A stretch of 64,000 nt of DNA from Planctomycetota bacterium (GCA_021776825.1 JAJFFG010000129.1:1-64000); one strand, 5' to 3'; shown: positions 9,843 to 18,237, counted from the stretch's first letter. Made by a program: numbers and translations. The notes: generated by a model from the sequence alone, not told the origin.

Positions 9843-12154
9843 CGCGAGCCGACGAACGACGCGCCTTCGAGGCCCTCACGCTCGACGCCGAGCAGTTCGA
9901 GGATCGAGGGCACCACGTCGAGGATGCCCGGCGCGACGCCCTCATCGATCGGCATGGACGAGAACAGGATGCCGGGCACGAGTGATGGGTCGACCGAGCA
10001 GTGGTCGCCGCTCCACGGCTGTGTGTTGTCGGTGATGACGTCGGCGTCGAGCCCGCCGAGACACGTCTGCCAGCTCACGCGGTAGCCCCACGCGAACCCG
10101 ACCACCAGGTCCGGGGCCTCGCCCGCGCGCGGTCCGGAGTACAGGTCGCGCCCGAGATAGACGTCCTTCACGGCGGGCGTGCCGTCGGCGTCACGCAGAG
10201 TGCGGAGCCGGTCGCGGATGTCCTCGAGTAGCGCCGTCTCCTCGGCGTCGGTGACGATCCCGCCCGGCTCGCGTCCCTCGCGATGCAGGTAGATGTTCCC
10301 GAGCCCCATGGCGTAGGCACGCGTGCGCGACCAGTCAACGCCGGCGAACCAACGCCCGCTGCTACCGCTCAGATCGCCAACGCTCAGGTGGCCGGCCTCC
10401 GCGCCCGTCTTCGCGACCTGGAACCCCTCGGCGCGCAGCCAGTTGTTCAGGTTGACGCCACGCCGGAACGGGGCGAAGCCGTGGTCCGAGACCACGAGGA
10501 CGTGCGTCTCCGGACCGGCAGCAGCGACTGCCGCCCCGACGATGCGGTCCATCTCCTCGTAGATGCCCTCGACCTCACGCGCCAGGCGCGGGCTCTCGAC
10601 GGGATCGTACAACGGCGACTTGGGGTCCATGTGGCGCCACAGCGCGTGCTGCACGCGGTCGGTCTCGCCGAACATCGCGAACAGACAGTCCCAGTCGTTC
10701 GTCTCGCTCTGCTGCATCAGCCGCCGCTCGCGCGCCGCCATCAGCAGCCGGATGTGCGCGAGGAAGTCGTCGTCCGAGAGCTGGCGGTCCTTGTGCGGGT
10801 TCGTCAGCTCCGGCCAGCCGAGCGTGTCGAACGCGCCGAGTACGTCGAACAGGTCCTTCGCGAAACTCGGCGGGCTGGAGATGGCGAAGTTCGGCGGCAG
10901 CTCGGCGCCTGGATCGATGCCCACGGGGCTGACCAGGATGCGGAAACGGCGGTTCTTCTCGCCCGAGCGGCGCAGCAGCATCCGCACGCGGCCGTTCAGG
11001 CGTCCGCGCGAGTGGATGTCCGCGAGACGACTGAGCCGGAACGTCACGGGCAGGAGCTCGCTCCACTCCCCCGCCACGAGCGTCACCGCGCTCCCGTCCT
11101 GGAGCGTCACGGTCGCGCCCGCATCCGTGACCGAGACGTTCAGCGTCGCCCGTAGACGGCGCTGAAGTCGCAGCAGCGACTCCTCGGTCTCGCTCTGGCG
11201 GCGCCGTGGGGTGCTCCACTCGAAGGCCAGTTCGCGACGGTACTTCTCCTCGTCCGCACGCTGACGAACCTCGTCCAGTGCCTCACGCTCCGCGAACGGG
11301 TCCGGCGGACCGAAGACGAGAAGCTCGAACTCGGAGTTCGGCGTGAAGAAACCCTCGCCGGCGGTCTCGGTCTTCGCAGGGACGTCGGTGTCGTTGCTCC
11401 AGACCTGCCACGAGCCCCAAGTCCCCTGGAGATCGGGCACGCCGAGCCCAGACAGGCACGCCCCGTGCTCCATGTGGTCGGCGGGGAACGCCATCGGAGC
11501 CTCGAGCGCGACACAGCGCAGACCGGCCTTGTCGAGCGTGCTCCAGAACGGCTCGCCGCCCCGCAGGTTCTCGGCGAACGTCACCTTGTCCGGCACCCAG
11601 CCGAGCACCGCCATCGCGGCGAGCGCCGTGAGAGCTGCGGGGAGCGTCAGCAAGGCCTGCAGGCGACCGCCCTTGCGCCAGCGAGGATCGACGAAGCCCA
11701 GCCCGACCGCGGCCAGCAGGCCGAGGAGCACACCGATGCCGCCGGCAACCCCCACGACGCTGACGCGCTGGGCGACCGTGAGCACGGGACGCTTCACGGG
11801 CTTCGCGACGCCGATAGCGATCGAGACGGGCTTCTCGGGAGTGCCGAAGCGGCGCCGGAGGAAGTCGTAGATCCCGGTGGTTCCGGGATTGACGCCGGTC
11901 GTCATGGCAGCCCACGAGACGGGCGACTGCGCCGGGTTCGCCGTGGCGAGCGATCGATACGCGCCGCGATCACGCAACGCCGCCAGATTCGGGAGCCGCC
12001 CCTCGTCGAGGAGTCGCTCGGCCAGGTGAGCGGATGCGCCGTCGAACCCGAGGATGAGCACGCGCGGGCCCGGCGGCGGCACGGCGGCGCTCGATCCACC
12101 GATCAGGCACAGCGCGAGGGCGGCGAGAGCGACGAACAGTCGGAGCGGGGTCAT
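9839..12154 (-). CDS. Alkaline-phosphatase-superfamily phosphodiesterase/phosphatase, membrane-associated
   Basis: A 771-residue protein of the type I phosphodiesterase/nucleotide pyrophosphatase branch. After an N-terminal signal or membrane helix comes the first metal site LILGFDGAS (Asp about residue 38), then the nucleophile region QSPVSWAAMTTGVNPG. Later come FGETDRVQHALW (Asp and His ligands), VVSDHGFAPF (Asp-His) and a late GDHC histidine. All metal ligands of the superfamily therefore appear present. Two hydrophobic helices (about residues 125-185) are inserted between the nucleophile and the next core motif, which is unusual. The substrate cannot be told from sequence. I chose ATG at 12154, with GGAG about 11 bases upstream; a GTG at 12163 is possible. 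The upstream gene on the same strand is trxB, 115 bases away across an inverted repeat. Confidence 0.8.
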   Translation of the reverse strand: MTPLRLFVALAALALCLIGGSSAAVPPPGPRVLILGFDGASAHLAERLLDEGRLPNLAALRDRGAYRSLATANPAQSPVSWAAMTTGVNPGTTGIYDFLRRRFGTPEKPVSIAIGVAKPVKRPVLTVAQRVSVVGVAGGIGVLLGLLAAVGLGFVDPRWRKGGRLQALLTLPAALTALAAMAVLGWVPDKVTFAENLRGGEPFWSTLDKAGLRCVALEAPMAFPADHMEHGACLSGLGVPDLQGTWGSWQVWSNDTDVPAKTETAGEGFFTPNSEFELLVFGPPDPFAEREALDEVRQRADEEKYRRELAFEWSTPRRRQSETEESLLRLQRRLRATLNVSVTDAGATVTLQDGSAVTLVAGEWSELLPVTFRLSRLADIHSRGRLNGRVRMLLRRSGEKNRRFRILVSPVGIDPGAELPPNFAISSPPSFAKDLFDVLGAFDTLGWPELTNPHKDRQLSDDDFLAHIRLLMAARERRLMQQSETNDWDCLFAMFGETDRVQHALWRHMDPKSPLYDPVESPRLAREVEGIYEEMDRIVGAAVAAAGPETHVLVVSDHGFAPFRRGVNLNNWLRAEGFQVAKTGAEAGHLSVGDLSGSSGRWFAGVDWSRTRAYAMGLGNIYLHREGREPGGIVTDAEETALLEDIRDRLRTLRDADGTPAVKDVYLGRDLYSGPRAGEAPDLVVGFAWGYRVSWQTCLGGLDADVITDNTQPWSGDHCSVDPSLVPGILFSSMPIDEGVAPGILDVVPSILELLGVEREGLEGASFVGSR

Positions 12155-12210
12155 CTTGCGCACGTCTCCGTTCTACACGCCCCCGTCACGGCCGGGTCGC
12201 GGACGCCGGG

Positions 12211-12272
12211 CTAGCAGGCTGTCGAAGTTACGGCCTCGACGGGCCGCGCAGGTTGGCGCGACAGCCTGCTAG
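12211..12272. repeat. Inverted repeat TAGCAGGCTGTC carrying the trxB stop codon
   Basis: A perfect 14-bp inverted repeat (CTAGCAGGCTGTCG at 12211-12224, its complement at 12259-12272) with a 34-base centre. The right arm supplies the TAG stop of trxB. A near-identical element lies at 38674-38736. It may act as a transcription terminator, though no T-run follows it on the trxB strand, or it may be a mobile repeat end that landed on a stop codon. Confidence 0.85.
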
Positions 12273-13198
12273 GAGTGCTGGTCTTCGAGCCAGCGTTCAG
12301 CGTCGATCGCGGCCGTGCAGCCGGAGCCCGCAGCCGTGACGGCCTGGCGGTACACGTGATCCTGGCAGTCGCCGCACGCGAAGATGCCCTCGACGCTCGT
12401 GCGGCTGCTCTTGCCCTCGGTGATGAGGTAGCCGTTGTCTTCCAGCGCAAGCTGCCCGCCCAGGAAGGCCGTCGTGGGCGTGTGGCCGATGGCGACGAAG
12501 AACCCCTCCAGCGGCAGGTCGGTGACCGCGCCGGTCTCGACGTTCCGCGTGCGGACGCCGCTGACTTTGCCATCCCCGAGCACCTCGTCGACGACCGTGT
12601 CCCAGATGAACTCGATCTTCGGGTTGTCGAAGCAGCGCTGCTGCATGATCTTGCTCGCACGCAGCTCCTTGCGGCGATGGATGACGTAGACCTTGGAGCC
12701 GAAGCGCGTCAGGAACCCGGCCTCTTCCATCGCGGAGTCTCCGCCGCCGACGATCGCCATTACCTTGTCGCGGAAGAACGCGCCGTCGCACGTGGCACAC
12801 GTCGAGACGCCGCGGCCCATGAGTTCGCTCTCGCCAGGGATCCCCAGCAGGCGCGGGTTGGCGCCCGTCGCGATGATCAGCGAGTCCGCGGTGAACTCGG
12901 TGCCCTCGACCCACAGCTTGAAGGGGCGCGAGGACGCGTCGATGCGCTCCACGTCCTTCGTCACGATCTCGGTGCCGAAGCGCAGCGCCTGGGCCTTCAT
13001 CTCCTCCATGAGGTCCGGGCCCATGATGCCGTCGCGAAAGCCGGGGTAGTTCTCGACGTCGGTCGTCAGCATCAGCTGCCCGCCGCGGGAGTAGCCCTCG
13101 AACTGCAGCGGCTTCAAGTTGGCGCGGGCGGTGTAGATGGCAGCGGTCAGGCCCGCGGGGCCCGAGCCGATGATGATGACCTCGCGGTGGTTCGACAT
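12269..13198 (-). CDS. trxB: Thioredoxin-disulfide reductase
   Basis: A 309-residue flavoprotein that passes electrons from NADPH to thioredoxin in the cytoplasm. The N-terminal FAD motif is VIIIGSGPAGLTAA. The redox pair is C134-A-T-C137 in STCATCDGAFF. The NADPH-binding motif is AIVGGGDSAMEEA, and the C-terminal FAD motif is GIFACGDCQDHVYRQ. Length and motif order match the low-molecular-weight TrxB family. The start at 13198 is supported by AGGAG 6 bases upstream; an upstream extension of this frame runs into the tandem array and is not favoured. The stop codon lies inside the inverted repeat at 12211-12272. No thioredoxin gene is adjacent; a TlpA-like thioredoxin-fold protein lies 11 kb away. 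Confidence 0.95.
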   Translation of the reverse strand: MSNHREVIIIGSGPAGLTAAIYTARANLKPLQFEGYSRGGQLMLTTDVENYPGFRDGIMGPDLMEEMKAQALRFGTEIVTKDVERIDASSRPFKLWVEGTEFTADSLIIATGANPRLLGIPGESELMGRGVSTCATCDGAFFRDKVMAIVGGGDSAMEEAGFLTRFGSKVYVIHRRKELRASKIMQQRCFDNPKIEFIWDTVVDEVLGDGKVSGVRTRNVETGAVTDLPLEGFFVAIGHTPTTAFLGGQLALEDNGYLITEGKSSRTSVEGIFACGDCQDHVYRQAVTAAGSGCTAAIDAERWLEDQHS

Positions 13199-13211
13199 CC
13201 TGGTCTCCTGC

Positions 13212-13340
13212 ATTCGGGGCGGCCCCCAGTCTGAGCGGCTCACTGTCTGGGCGGCTCACTGTCTGGGCGACCTGCTGTCTGGGCGGCCTACTGTCTGGGC
13301 GGCCCCGCGTTCGGGACGGCCCTCATTCGAGCGGGCCGGA
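13212..13340. repeat. 16-bp tandem repeat array between divergent genes
   Basis: About eight head-to-tail units of 16 bp with consensus GTCTGGGCGGCCTACT. The clearest copies begin at 13229, 13245, 13261, 13277 and 13293; the flanking copies (13212, 13309, 13325) are diverged. The array starts about 14 bases upstream of the trxB start and fills most of the gap to the divergent secreted-protein gene at 13474. It is therefore in the leader or promoter of trxB and could bind a regulator or vary in copy number. Confidence 0.85.
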
Positions 13341-13473
13341 GAGTGTAGCGCCGGGTCCCTGAGCCTCTGGCAACCGTCAGGGGCGGGCTCTCATTCCTCG
13401 ACGCAGCCCCCCCGCCTCGCGGATCGTGTCGGTCATCGCGCCACGGACCGGCCATCCGAAGGACAATGCACCG

Positions 13474-15834
13474 ATGTCGATCACACGCACGCTCGCGCTC
13501 ACCGCACTGCTCGCCGTCTTCGCCGCTCCCGCGCTTCGGGCGGGAACCGAGCCCGGGCCCGGCGACGTCGAGGCCAGGTTCGACGATGCGCTCCTGAAGG
13601 ACGTGATCTCCGGCGTGCTCCCCGACGCTCAGAAGGAGATCCGGCTGACCTTCGACGCGCACGCCGACACCGCGCTGACGGTGAAGCTGACATCCTCGAA
13701 GAACGGCGGCGCTGGCGGGCTGATGCTGACGCTCTGCGACGAGCAGAACGTCGATCTCGGCATTGCGGGCGGCGCGTTCGATCGCTCGAAGCCGGAGAAG
13801 AACCAGATCTCGTGGAAGAAGGTGCTGCTCCCCGAGTTCGGGACCTACACGCTCGTGGTCCAGGCGGCGACGCCAGGGGACTTCGAGCTCGTCCTGAAGG
13901 GCGCCCTCCCCAAGCTGAAGCAGAACGTCACATCCGACGAGGATCTGGCGATCGACGCCGAGGCCTCGCTCGACTTCCAGGGGCTCCCCGGCGACGTCGT
14001 GAAGTTCAGCCTCGCCGCCGGCAGCAAGTCGAAGTTCAAGGGGCAGGCGGTGCGCATCGAACGCCCGGACGGCTCGTTCCTGGATGACGTCCCGCAGTCG
14101 CCGAAGGGCAACGTGGTGCTCGACGCTCGTGGGACGCATCGCTTCGTCTTCACCAACACGGGCAAGCTCGCCGGCGCGTGGCGCGCCAAGCTGAGCGACA
14201 AGCCGGCGTCGCCGAAGAAGCGCACCGGCCTGGTGTCGGCCGCGCAGATCGGCCTGCGTCCCGTCGTCAAGTCGATCGACCCCGTCAAGGGCGTCCATCG
14301 CGAGACGGACCTGCGCATGACGCTCCATGGTCGCGACTTCCAGCCCGGCATGGACGTGCGGCTGACGCGCAAGGGGCGGCTGGACATCATCGGAACGGGC
14401 GTCGACGTGCTCTCCTCCACTGAGGCAACCGTCTCACTGGATCTCCACACGGTCGAACGCGATGGCGAGAACTCGGTCGGCAGTTGGAAGGTATCGGTCT
14501 GGAACGTCCCGATCTACGGCGATCCGGTCGACGCGACCACGCTCGACAAGACCAGTCCGCTCAACGATCAGAAGAAGTCGTTCAACTCGGTTTCGTCCGG
14601 CTCGGTGCGGCTCCCGGACGGGGTCGAGGACGGCACAGAGGTCTGGGTCCTCGCGTTCAACGACGACTTCCAGAACGACCTCAATCGGATGGGGCTCGGC
14701 TCGTCGGACGTCTCGATCCGGCGCGCAACCAGGGTGGGAGTCGAGGCCTACGTGTTGGCCTACGTGCGCGACCTGTTCCGCGTCAACGAGACGAACGGCA
14801 CCATCAAGAGCGGCGCCGCCATTCCCCTCAGTTTCGTGATCGACGATCTCCCGGACGTCGCCGGCGACGCGGGCGACGACTTCAACCGCATCGAGGTCGG
14901 CGGCGCGTGGGTCGAGGGCGACCCGCGCGACGAGATCGAGTCGGTGCTGTGGGGCTTCGCCCCGATCGACGTCGGCAACGCGCAGCGCGAGGACCTGAGC
15001 GTGTTCGCGGCCGACGGCGTCACGCGCACGGGCCTCGGCGCGCGGACGCGGGCGCTGGATCCGGACGTGTCGTCTGCGAGTTTCCGCACCGCGATGTCGC
15101 CGCTGCTGAACCGGCCTCTCGACGGCTCGGACGGGAAGTACCTCGCTGGCAGTTTCAACTCCTCGAACACCGTGCAGATGGCCCGGTACCAGGAAATCGT
15201 CGACCAGCTGGAGCGCGCGTCGCGCGAGATCGCCGCCATCGTCGGCCACCACATCGGGCGCGCGATGGGCCTCGCCACGAACGGCCTCGGTCCGATGGCT
15301 GCCCCGGCCACCTCCGGCAAGCTGTGGACCGAGCGCAACAGCCTCGACTTCGATGACGCCGACGCGAACACGCTGCGCAACGGCGCAGCCGTCCACGACC
15401 TGCCCGGCAAGTCTGATCGGCTGAAGGTGAAGTTCTTCCGCCTCGCCGACTCCCAGCCGGAGCTGCTCCCGAACCTGACGACCGGCACGACCTACGCGGC
15501 AACGTGGAACTTCGTCGGCGGACGCTGCAACGCCGAGTCCCAGGACTACCGCATGCAGTACGTCGCGGGGAGCCTGGTGCCGCAGGGACTCACGCTCACG
15601 TTCGACGGGCTCGCCGGCAACGCGCCGGTGTGTCTGGGCAACGGAAGCTGCTCCAACATCTCGCAGGTGTACTGCGCCGTGCTCATCTTCCAGCTCGCGA
15701 TTACCGATACGGTCCGAGACGACAGGTCCTTCCACCTTCACCGGCTGAAGGTCCTGCCAAATGTCAGTCAGGTGCCGTCCGCGCTGCGGCCCCAAGCCCA
15801 GCGCTGCTTCGACGAGGTCCTCGCAGCCCAATGA
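13474..15834 (+). CDS. Secreted multidomain protein with a degenerate metalloprotease-like motif
   Basis: A 786-residue exported protein. The start ATG at 13474 has GAAGGA about 10 bases upstream and opens a signal peptide (LALTALLAVFAAPALRA). Two beta domains resembling pre-peptidase C-terminal folds follow (about residues 25-235; FGTYTLVVQA, RGTHRFVFTNTG). Next is an IPT/TIG-like segment with the phrase MTLHGRDFQPGMDVRL. The central 300 residues match nothing I recognise. Near residue 590 is GHHIGRAMGL, which lines up with the matrixin zinc motif HEIGHALGL but has Glu replaced by His593 and the second His by Arg596, so it should not be catalytic. The C-terminus is cysteine-containing (CNAESQ, CLGNGSC, YCA, RCF). 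Its stop overlaps the next start in ATGA, so the two are probably cotranscribed. Confidence 0.7.
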   Translation: MSITRTLALTALLAVFAAPALRAGTEPGPGDVEARFDDALLKDVISGVLPDAQKEIRLTFDAHADTALTVKLTSSKNGGAGGLMLTLCDEQNVDLGIAGGAFDRSKPEKNQISWKKVLLPEFGTYTLVVQAATPGDFELVLKGALPKLKQNVTSDEDLAIDAEASLDFQGLPGDVVKFSLAAGSKSKFKGQAVRIERPDGSFLDDVPQSPKGNVVLDARGTHRFVFTNTGKLAGAWRAKLSDKPASPKKRTGLVSAAQIGLRPVVKSIDPVKGVHRETDLRMTLHGRDFQPGMDVRLTRKGRLDIIGTGVDVLSSTEATVSLDLHTVERDGENSVGSWKVSVWNVPIYGDPVDATTLDKTSPLNDQKKSFNSVSSGSVRLPDGVEDGTEVWVLAFNDDFQNDLNRMGLGSSDVSIRRATRVGVEAYVLAYVRDLFRVNETNGTIKSGAAIPLSFVIDDLPDVAGDAGDDFNRIEVGGAWVEGDPRDEIESVLWGFAPIDVGNAQREDLSVFAADGVTRTGLGARTRALDPDVSSASFRTAMSPLLNRPLDGSDGKYLAGSFNSSNTVQMARYQEIVDQLERASREIAAIVGHHIGRAMGLATNGLGPMAAPATSGKLWTERNSLDFDDADANTLRNGAAVHDLPGKSDRLKVKFFRLADSQPELLPNLTTGTTYAATWNFVGGRCNAESQDYRMQYVAGSLVPQGLTLTFDGLAGNAPVCLGNGSCSNISQVYCAVLIFQLAITDTVRDDRSFHLHRLKVLPNVSQVPSALRPQAQRCFDEVLAAQ

Positions 15835-16112
15835 CCAACAACATCCTCCACACCGCAGTCGTTCTCGGGTTGGCCCTCATCGGGTCGGCTCTCCTCACCG
15901 GTTGCTCGTCGATCAACGGCGAGATCGCCGACCTGAAGAATCGCGAGATCGAGCTTCACGCCGAGATCAGCGACCTCACCGACGAGCGCAAGCGCATCAT
16001 CGGCCTGATCACCGCCCTGGAGCAGCTCCAGCGTGAAGGCAGCCGTCAGGCGGAAGCCGACGTGGAAGAGGCCCGCGAACGGTTGGACGAGGCGGCCGAC
16101 AAGAACTCGTAG
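15831..16112 (+). CDS. Small coiled-coil lipoprotein
   Basis: A 93-residue protein starting in the ATGA overlap with the preceding secreted-protein gene. It has a short lipoprotein signal with lipobox LLTGC (Cys about residue 24). A fully helical, charged region with heptad character follows (EIADLKNREIELHAEI, TDERKRI, EQLQREG). It ends EAADKNS. The shape recalls Braun-type or other small outer-membrane lipoproteins, which tether or trimerise through coiled coils, but there is no terminal Lys and no family assignment is possible. Translational coupling suggests it works with, or is a chaperone or anchor for, the upstream exported protein. Confidence 0.7.
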   Translation: MTNNILHTAVVLGLALIGSALLTGCSSINGEIADLKNREIELHAEISDLTDERKRIIGLITALEQLQREGSRQAEADVEEARERLDEAADKNS

Positions 16113-16130
16113 CACGCAGATTGCGAAGCG

Positions 16131-16294
16131 CGTCGTCGGTGGACGCGCGTGGAACGGGTGGCAATCTCCGCGCCCTCGTGTGTTTTCTGGTCGGCTCCGC
16201 GGGCGCGAGGGCTCTCACTCAAGAGCCGCCGTGTCGCCCGCACCCTTGCGTGGCCTCATCTCCCGCGTCACGCTGCTTGCGCTCGAGCGCAACC
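16131..16294. repeat. Structured intergenic repeat, copy A
   Basis: First copy of a GC-rich family of up to about 190 bp, in a 541-base stretch (16113-16653) that holds no credible gene. It contains the hairpin GGCTCT-N6-AGAGCC (16210-16227) and ends with TTGCGC-TCGA-GCGCAA (16277-16292). The same parts recur inverted at 18441-18620. Confidence 0.8.
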
Positions 16295-16323
16295 AGCGCG
16301 CCCCGGGGTCACGTCGATTGCGT

Positions 16324-16408
16324 CGCCCGTCGTTGGTGGACGCACGTCGACGCTGTGGCAATCGCCGCGCCTTCGTGCGTGTCACGGCGCTTGCGCTGAC
16401 GCGCAACC
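16324..16408. repeat. Structured intergenic repeat, shortened copy B
   Basis: A copy lacking the middle of the unit. The head (CGTTGGTGGACGCACG, then GGCAATCGCCGCGCC) joins directly to the hairpin TTGCGC-TGAC-GCGCAA at 16391-16406. The stem is identical to copy A while the four-base loop differs. Confidence 0.75.
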
Positions 16409-16429
16409 GCAGCGCCACGCTCTCCGGCC

Positions 16430-16545
16430 GTTGTTGTCTGGTGTGTGCTCGGTCTCGTCACGCGTCTGACGAGAGCCACCGGCGCCGGTCGAGGACCCCC
16501 GCGCACACAGGCCCCGCGTCACGCTGCTTGCGCTTGGGCGCAACC
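16430..16545. repeat. Structured intergenic repeat, copy C
   Basis: Copy C has the stem CTCGTCA-N6-TGACGAG (16452-16471) at the site where copy A has GGCTCT/AGAGCC. It then ends in TTGCGC-TTGG-GCGCAA (16528-16543). Different sequence with the same pairing suggests that structure is what is kept. It is closest in sequence to the inverted copy starting at 18238. Confidence 0.75.
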
Positions 16546-16620
16546 CGCGCGCCTCGGGTGGGGATCCGGACCCGTCTCCCCACCTCCAACCAAGCGCGCT
16601 GCGCTGACGACCCCGCGTAC

Positions 16621-16642
16621 GGGCGGATGTCCTGATCCGCCC
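16621..16642. repeat. GGGCGGAT hairpin repeat
   Basis: Perfect 8-bp stem GGGCGGAT/ATCCGCCC with a 6-base loop, preceded by GTAC. It sits just beyond the stop of the minus-strand gene ending at 16654 and could terminate it. Near-identical hairpins lie at 17394-17415 and, diverged, at 17900-17925 and 18137-18158. Confidence 0.75.
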
Positions 16643-16653
16643 CGCCCGGAGAG

Positions 16654-17256
16654 TCAGTCCGACTCCTCGGTCGCTTGCCTGTGCCGCGCGATCGCCGCGT
16701 CGAGGTCCGGCGCGATGTCGGCGAGCCACGCGAGTGCCTCCACGGGATTCACGTGGATGGCTTCGTGCACCGGGGCACGCAGCCGCTCGGGCACCCAGAA
16801 CACGAGGAGCGATCCGTCCGGAATTCCAAAGCCGGCCCGCGCGGAGTCGGACGGGAGCACCTCCAACCACGTCGCCGGCGGCGGAGTGTCGTAGAGGTCG
16901 AAGAACTCGTTCGACGCATGCGCCGACGCTCCGTCGAAGAACGACGCCCCGCACGCGTGCACGCCGAGCGCCCCGAGCGCAACCGAGGCGCTCTGTCCGA
17001 GATCCGGCCCGTCGCTCTCCAGCAACGTTCTGCGCGCAGCCTGAACTCGGTCCATCGCACGCCGCGGCTCGGTCGTCAGCAACTCCCACAGACGGTCTGC
17101 GACCGAGTCGGTCCCGACGTCGTCGCCCTCGACGACAGCGCGAACCAGATCACGCGTCGGAGGCGCCTCGAGCTCCCACCGGAGGGCCGACGGGGAGAGT
17201 TCACAGAGCCGCGCCGCGGCGTGCACTCCCGTGGCGATGCGCCGTGCGATCTGCAT
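16654..17256 (-). CDS. Hypothetical protein (about 200 aa)
   Basis: I do not recognise this protein. From ATG at 17256 it is 200 residues with no signal peptide or membrane segment. A helical N-terminal half (ARRIATGVHAAARLCELSP, DRVQAARRTLLES) is followed by a mixed half containing FFDLYDTPPPATWLEVLPSD, GIPDGSLLVFWVPERLR and EALAWLADIAPDLDAAI. The frame stays open upstream to 17625, but that part is Arg/Pro/Ser-rich and runs into repeat sequence, so it is probably not coding. No clear ribosome site precedes 17256, which leaves the start unsure. It is an isolated gene between repeat blocks in a gene-poor island. Confidence 0.55.
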   Translation of the reverse strand: MQIARRIATGVHAAARLCELSPSALRWELEAPPTRDLVRAVVEGDDVGTDSVADRLWELLTTEPRRAMDRVQAARRTLLESDGPDLGQSASVALGALGVHACGASFFDGASAHASNEFFDLYDTPPPATWLEVLPSDSARAGFGIPDGSLLVFWVPERLRAPVHEAIHVNPVEALAWLADIAPDLDAAIARHRQATEESD

Positions 17257-17585
17257 CCAGACATTGTGCTGCGCGACGGGTGACTCGTCGTGTCCGTTCT
17301 TCCGCGTCTGCGCTCCATGGCGGGGCTCGGATCCTCCGCAGCCTTGATCGTCTCTGCCAAGCACCGGGGTCCACCACGGGAGTGCCGCCGTACGGGCGGA
17401 TCTCCTGATCCGCCCCGCCCGCTGGGGTGGAGCGGCGGTGTGGGATCCGATGGCGCTCGGCGGACCACCATCGTGATGCGGACGGCCATCGGTCGACGCG
17501 CGGGGCGGCCCCTCCGCGACCCGGGATGTCGGGGGTTGGACGCCATCCATCGGCAGCGGACCCCTCGATCGGCTACGCTGACGCC
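17257..17585. other. Gene-free stretch holding a hairpin-headed repeat
   Basis: No credible gene is seen. The right half (from 17394) is a composite repeat. It begins with the GGGCGGAT/ATCCGCCC hairpin (17394-17415), continues with a 20-base block at 17446-17465, and has GACGGCCATCGG at 17481-17492. The same blocks, at the same 35-base spacing, recur at 17957-18003. Confidence 0.7.
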
Positions 17586-17900
17586 GTGACCTCGTTTCCC
17601 TCGCAGGCGCCCCGGAAGCCAGCAACCGAAACTGTCAGCGCATCGACGGCCACGGCGAGCGGCGTCATCCTCCACCTCGCCGGCGTGTTCCTCGTACTCG
17701 GCAGCGCCGTGCTTCTGGCGTTCGGCGTGCCGCAGATCGTGGCCCACGAAGCTCCGACCGCTGTGACCATCCCGGCGATGCTCGCGCTTCTCTCTTTCTC
17801 GCTCGCCCTCGTGGTCGGCGGCGTCGCCCTGGCACGCGGCGGCGACGACCTCGCGAAGCGCGGGAGTGCCCGCGGGTCGGATCCACGACCAACCTCCTAG
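17586..17900 (+). CDS. Small two-helix membrane protein
   Basis: A 104-residue hypothetical protein beginning at GTG 17586; the upstream in-frame sequence is repeat-derived and Arg/His/Pro-rich. The N-terminal 28 residues are Ser/Thr/Pro-rich. Two membrane helices follow at about residues 28-50 (VILHLAGVFLVLGSAVLLAFGV) and 60-85 (IPAMLALLSFSLALVVGGVALA), then a short basic tail. It lies alone between two repeat copies, and its TAG stop is immediately followed by the GGGGCG arm of the next hairpin repeat. No function can be proposed. Confidence 0.5.
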   Translation: MTSFPSQAPRKPATETVSASTATASGVILHLAGVFLVLGSAVLLAFGVPQIVAHEAPTAVTIPAMLALLSFSLALVVGGVALARGGDDLAKRGSARGSDPRPTS

Positions 17901-18060
17901 GGGCGCACTCCCTGGTCCGCCCCCCCCCCCGCCGGGTTGCGCTCGGTCCAGTCGGGTCCGATGGCGCTCGGCGGACGATCGCGGCGACACAGACGGCCAT
18001 CGGACAACGCCGTGACGCCCCACCGCCGATGCGCGATGTCCGGGCCGTGAACGCGTTCCA
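17900..18060. repeat. Second copy of the hairpin-headed composite repeat
   Basis: It begins with a diverged hairpin (GGGGCG...TCCGCCCC, 17900-17925) and a run of C residues. Then come the same 20-base block as at 17446 (here 17957-17976) and GACGGCCATCGG at 17992-18003. It lies in the 723-base gene-free stretch 17901-18623. Confidence 0.75.
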
Positions 18061-18136
18061 CCGGTCGCCGTGCGCGCAGCCCGCGTCGCCCGCGGCGCGC
18101 CATCCACCGGGATCGACCGAGTCCCGCGGCTCGGGC

Positions 18137-18158
18137 GGGCGGACCAGGGGGTCCGCCC
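18137..18158. repeat. Inverted copy of the GGGCGGACC hairpin
   Basis: Perfect 9-bp stem GGGCGGACC/GGTCCGCCC with loop AGGG. It is the same element type as at 16621 and 17394, with a better-paired and longer stem. No gene is adjacent. Confidence 0.75.
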
Positions 18159-18237
18159 CTACGGCGCCGTTGACACAGCGATCGCGTGGGGTTGGAGATC
18201 CCGAGGTCGATCCAGATCCCCACTCGGGGCGGGGCGG

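Noticed and set aside
13212..13340. CRISPR array
   Set aside because: Units are 16 bp with no spacers and there are no cas genes; it is a simple tandem repeat.
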